From NCBI GenBank assembly GCA_001770355.1, contig MEQV01000279.1:1-42326 (forward strand): 42,326 bases of DNA. The letters are read 5' to 3'. The position numbers were made by a program, and so were the translations under genes. The DNA comes from Betaproteobacteria bacterium RIFCSPLOWO2_02_FULL_62_17 (GTDB taxonomy: Bacteria; Pseudomonadota; Gammaproteobacteria; Burkholderiales; SG8-39). The notes beneath the pieces were generated by a model. It did not search any database and was not told the origin of the DNA. It saw nothing but the letters and a program-made list of their open reading frames with translations. Shown one piece after another: positions 41,853-42,326 of this stretch (positions within the stretch are counted from its first letter, which is position 1; each line of letters starts with the position of its first letter).

Positions 41853-42034
41853 GACTGCCCTCCAAGGGTTGCCACTTGGCGGATAGTATAGTCAATTCTG
41901 GCGGATGCCGCGAGTTCCGCGCTCGCGCTCGCGCTCGGCCGCATTGAGCTAGTAGTGCGGAGAGCACTCCCCAGCGCTCCTACGCCACACGAGCCCGTCA
42001 AGGCAAGGCGCGCGCATGAGGGTCGCGGCGCATT

Positions 42035-42265
42035 TCACGCCACGAGGGATATTTCCCGGTGCGCGCCGCCCGACTCGACGATCAATGCACCGTGGTCCCC
42101 GGTCAGTCGTTCGTTGGCGTTCAGCAACTCGACGCCATAGACGCGGTCCCGGGCGGCAATGTCAATGTTCACGTCATCGCTGATCTTGAGCGTCGTCACC
42201 TGCCCCAGTTTCTCGTGGAATCGTATGTAGGCAACATTGCCTTTCGGATCGTAACTGAGTTTCAT
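42035..42265 (-). CDS. DUF2283 domain protein
   Basis: This is a 76-residue protein. MKLSYDPKGNVAYIRFHEKL and DVNIDIAARDRVYGVELLNA match the DUF2283 family, small beta-rich proteins often beside DUF4258 proteins in toxin-antitoxin-like pairs. A partner could lie just past the window edge. The function is unknown. The protein appears complete. Confidence 0.85.
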   Translation of the reverse strand: MKLSYDPKGNVAYIRFHEKLGQVTTLKISDDVNIDIAARDRVYGVELLNANERLTGDHGALIVESGGAHREISLVA

Positions 42266-42326
42266 GAGAGTAGATGGCTAGGCCGGATCAAGGTGGGCTA
42301 CGGGTATGGCCTCTGTCTTTTCGGGC

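Noticed and set aside
1..42326. CRISPR arrays, tRNA or rRNA genes, complete insertion sequences
   Set aside because: No regularly spaced repeats, no cloverleaf-like stretch and no transposase frame were recognised by reading; a tool search could still find a degenerate element.

Overview
The window looks like a chromosomal surface-polysaccharide island from a GC-rich proteobacterium, most likely a betaproteobacterium. The grounds are an H-NS protein with a lysine-rich linker, a MarR-type EPS-associated regulator, a WbaP-type initiating transferase and high-GC flanking genes. No rRNA, tRNA or CRISPR array was seen. The organism call is inference.

Layout. (1) 1-5042: a type I secretion module, made of the start of a large DUF4347 surface protein, an HlyD-type adaptor and a PrtD-type ABC exporter on the minus strand, with a divergent RTX protein carrying a 40-residue C-terminal repeat. 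(2) 5150-6515: decayed DNA in which a toxin-antitoxin pair with a frameshifted PIN toxin lies between two copies of a sulfotransferase 3' remnant. (3) 6564-7429: H-NS and the EPS-associated MarR regulator. (4) 7562-34028: a long plus-strand glycan locus. It has a PglK-like ABC flippase, pseB and pseC, an aldo/keto reductase fused to an SpsF-type cytidylyltransferase, a class III aminotransferase, two methyltransferases (one fused to a degenerate SpsF-like domain), two iron-type alcohol dehydrogenases, a two-subunit ThDP decarboxylase, two NeuB-family synthases, an ATP-grasp ligase, a PseG-like protein, a GH57-like protein, an LIC12162-family transferase, GT2 glycosyltransferases and a Wzy-like membrane protein. 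(5) 34084-39380: assembly functions, namely a WbaP-type transferase with an extra periplasmic domain, an rfbB remnant coupled to rfbA and rfbC, and a Wzz-type chain-length protein. (6) 39625-42265: a second toxin-antitoxin zone with a PIN/RHH pair between 25-bp direct repeats, a RES/Xre pair, a near-identical copy of the RES 3' end, a PIN remnant and a DUF2283 protein.

How it may work. WbaP would load the first sugar phosphate onto undecaprenyl phosphate and GT2 enzymes would extend it. The pse/NeuB genes would supply a CMP-nonulosonic acid, the PglK-like ABC protein would flip the lipid-linked unit, and the Wzy-like and Wzz-type proteins would polymerise it. No PseH-like acetyltransferase is present in the window.

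The most novel part is about 15.6-22.4 kb, which is visibly more AT-rich. There a pseudo-cytidylyltransferase/methyltransferase fusion, two metal-dependent dehydrogenases, a split ThDP decarboxylase, a NeuB with an unusual active-site signature and an ATP-grasp ligase are packed with short gaps and overlaps. This is a candidate undescribed route to a modified or N-acylated nonulosonate-like sugar. Its product cannot be read from sequence alone.
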